5,782 bases of DNA, from the NCBI GenBank assembly GCA_018623655.1, contig JAAZVG010000100.1:1-5782 (forward strand), read 5' to 3'. Positions 5,708 through 5,782 of this stretch are shown here, one piece after another. The translations under genes and the position numbers were made by a program. Source of the stretch: Flavobacteriaceae bacterium. Lineage in GTDB: Bacteria > Bacteroidota > Bacteroidia > Flavobacteriales > Flavobacteriaceae. The stretch's first letter is position 1. The number at the start of each line of letters is the position of its first letter. Below the pieces are notes generated by a model. It saw only the letters and a program-made list of their open reading frames with translations. It ran no database searches and was not told the origin of the DNA.

Positions 5708-5782
5708 ATGAAAAAACTTTTTACAATAGCTGCTGTAGCGTTAACAAGTATCGCTATAGCCCAAGAAACAGAACCAACATTC
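5708..5782 (+). CDS. N-terminus of an exported protein (partial, runs off the window)
   Basis: An open frame starts at ATG 5708 and continues through the right edge (25 codons visible). It reads MKKLFTIAAVALTSIAIA followed by QETEPTF: a classical Sec signal peptide with two lysines, a hydrophobic core (4-15) and an AIA cleavage site after residue 18. The product therefore leaves the cytoplasm. It lies 40 bases after the amtB stop on the same strand, so it is probably co-transcribed with glnK-amtB. My recollection that some Bacteroidota amtB genes are followed by an outer-membrane beta-barrel porin makes that a candidate, but nothing in the visible 25 residues proves it. An in-frame ATG at 5669 would add 13 residues (MIIKKIKNQKTNT); the 5708 start is preferred because it gives a normal signal peptide. 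Confidence 0.65.
   Translation, partial: MKKLFTIAAVALTSIAIAQETEPTF

Overview
The window looks like ordinary chromosomal DNA from a member of the Bacteroidota, most likely a marine flavobacterium- or cytophaga-like organism. Three things suggest this: the genes are moderately AT-rich and tightly packed, their starts lack a visible Shine-Dalgarno sequence and follow A-rich leaders, and promoter-like TAnnTTTG (-7 type) elements recur upstream. I cannot place it to genus. I see no insertion sequence, CRISPR array, tRNA, rRNA, phage gene or toxin-antitoxin pair, and no gene-free stretch above 300 bases.

Left half (minus strand, read right to left): mnmD (tRNA wobble-uridine methyltransferase), a TIGR01777-type NAD(P)-binding epimerase-like protein joined to mnmD by an ATGA overlap, then grpE (nucleotide exchange factor of the DnaK chaperone). 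grpE has its own 68-base upstream gap containing a plausible promoter, so it is probably transcribed independently of, or in addition to, the mnmD pair.

Centre (plus strand): a 53-base divergent intergenic region separates mnmD from ilvE (fold-type IV branched-chain aminotransferase). ilvE is followed by a 61-residue two-helix membrane protein of unknown function and by crcB/fluC (fluoride channel). The three genes overlap by 1 and 4 bases, so they are probably one translationally coupled operon.

Right half (plus strand): a 171-base intergenic region with a candidate promoter leads into a nitrogen-assimilation cluster: a PII signalling protein with an unusual T-loop, the ammonium transporter AmtB, and the first 25 codons of an exported protein cut by the window edge. 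PII proteins bind AmtB and gate it according to cell nitrogen and energy status. The exported protein may be an outer-membrane partner, but its identity cannot be read here.

No wholly new system is evident. The points most worth a second look are the divergent T-loop of the PII protein, the absence of any sigma-54 element before glnK-amtB, the double-motif grpE promoter, the interlocked divergent mnmD/ilvE promoters, and the uncharacterised small membrane protein between ilvE and crcB.
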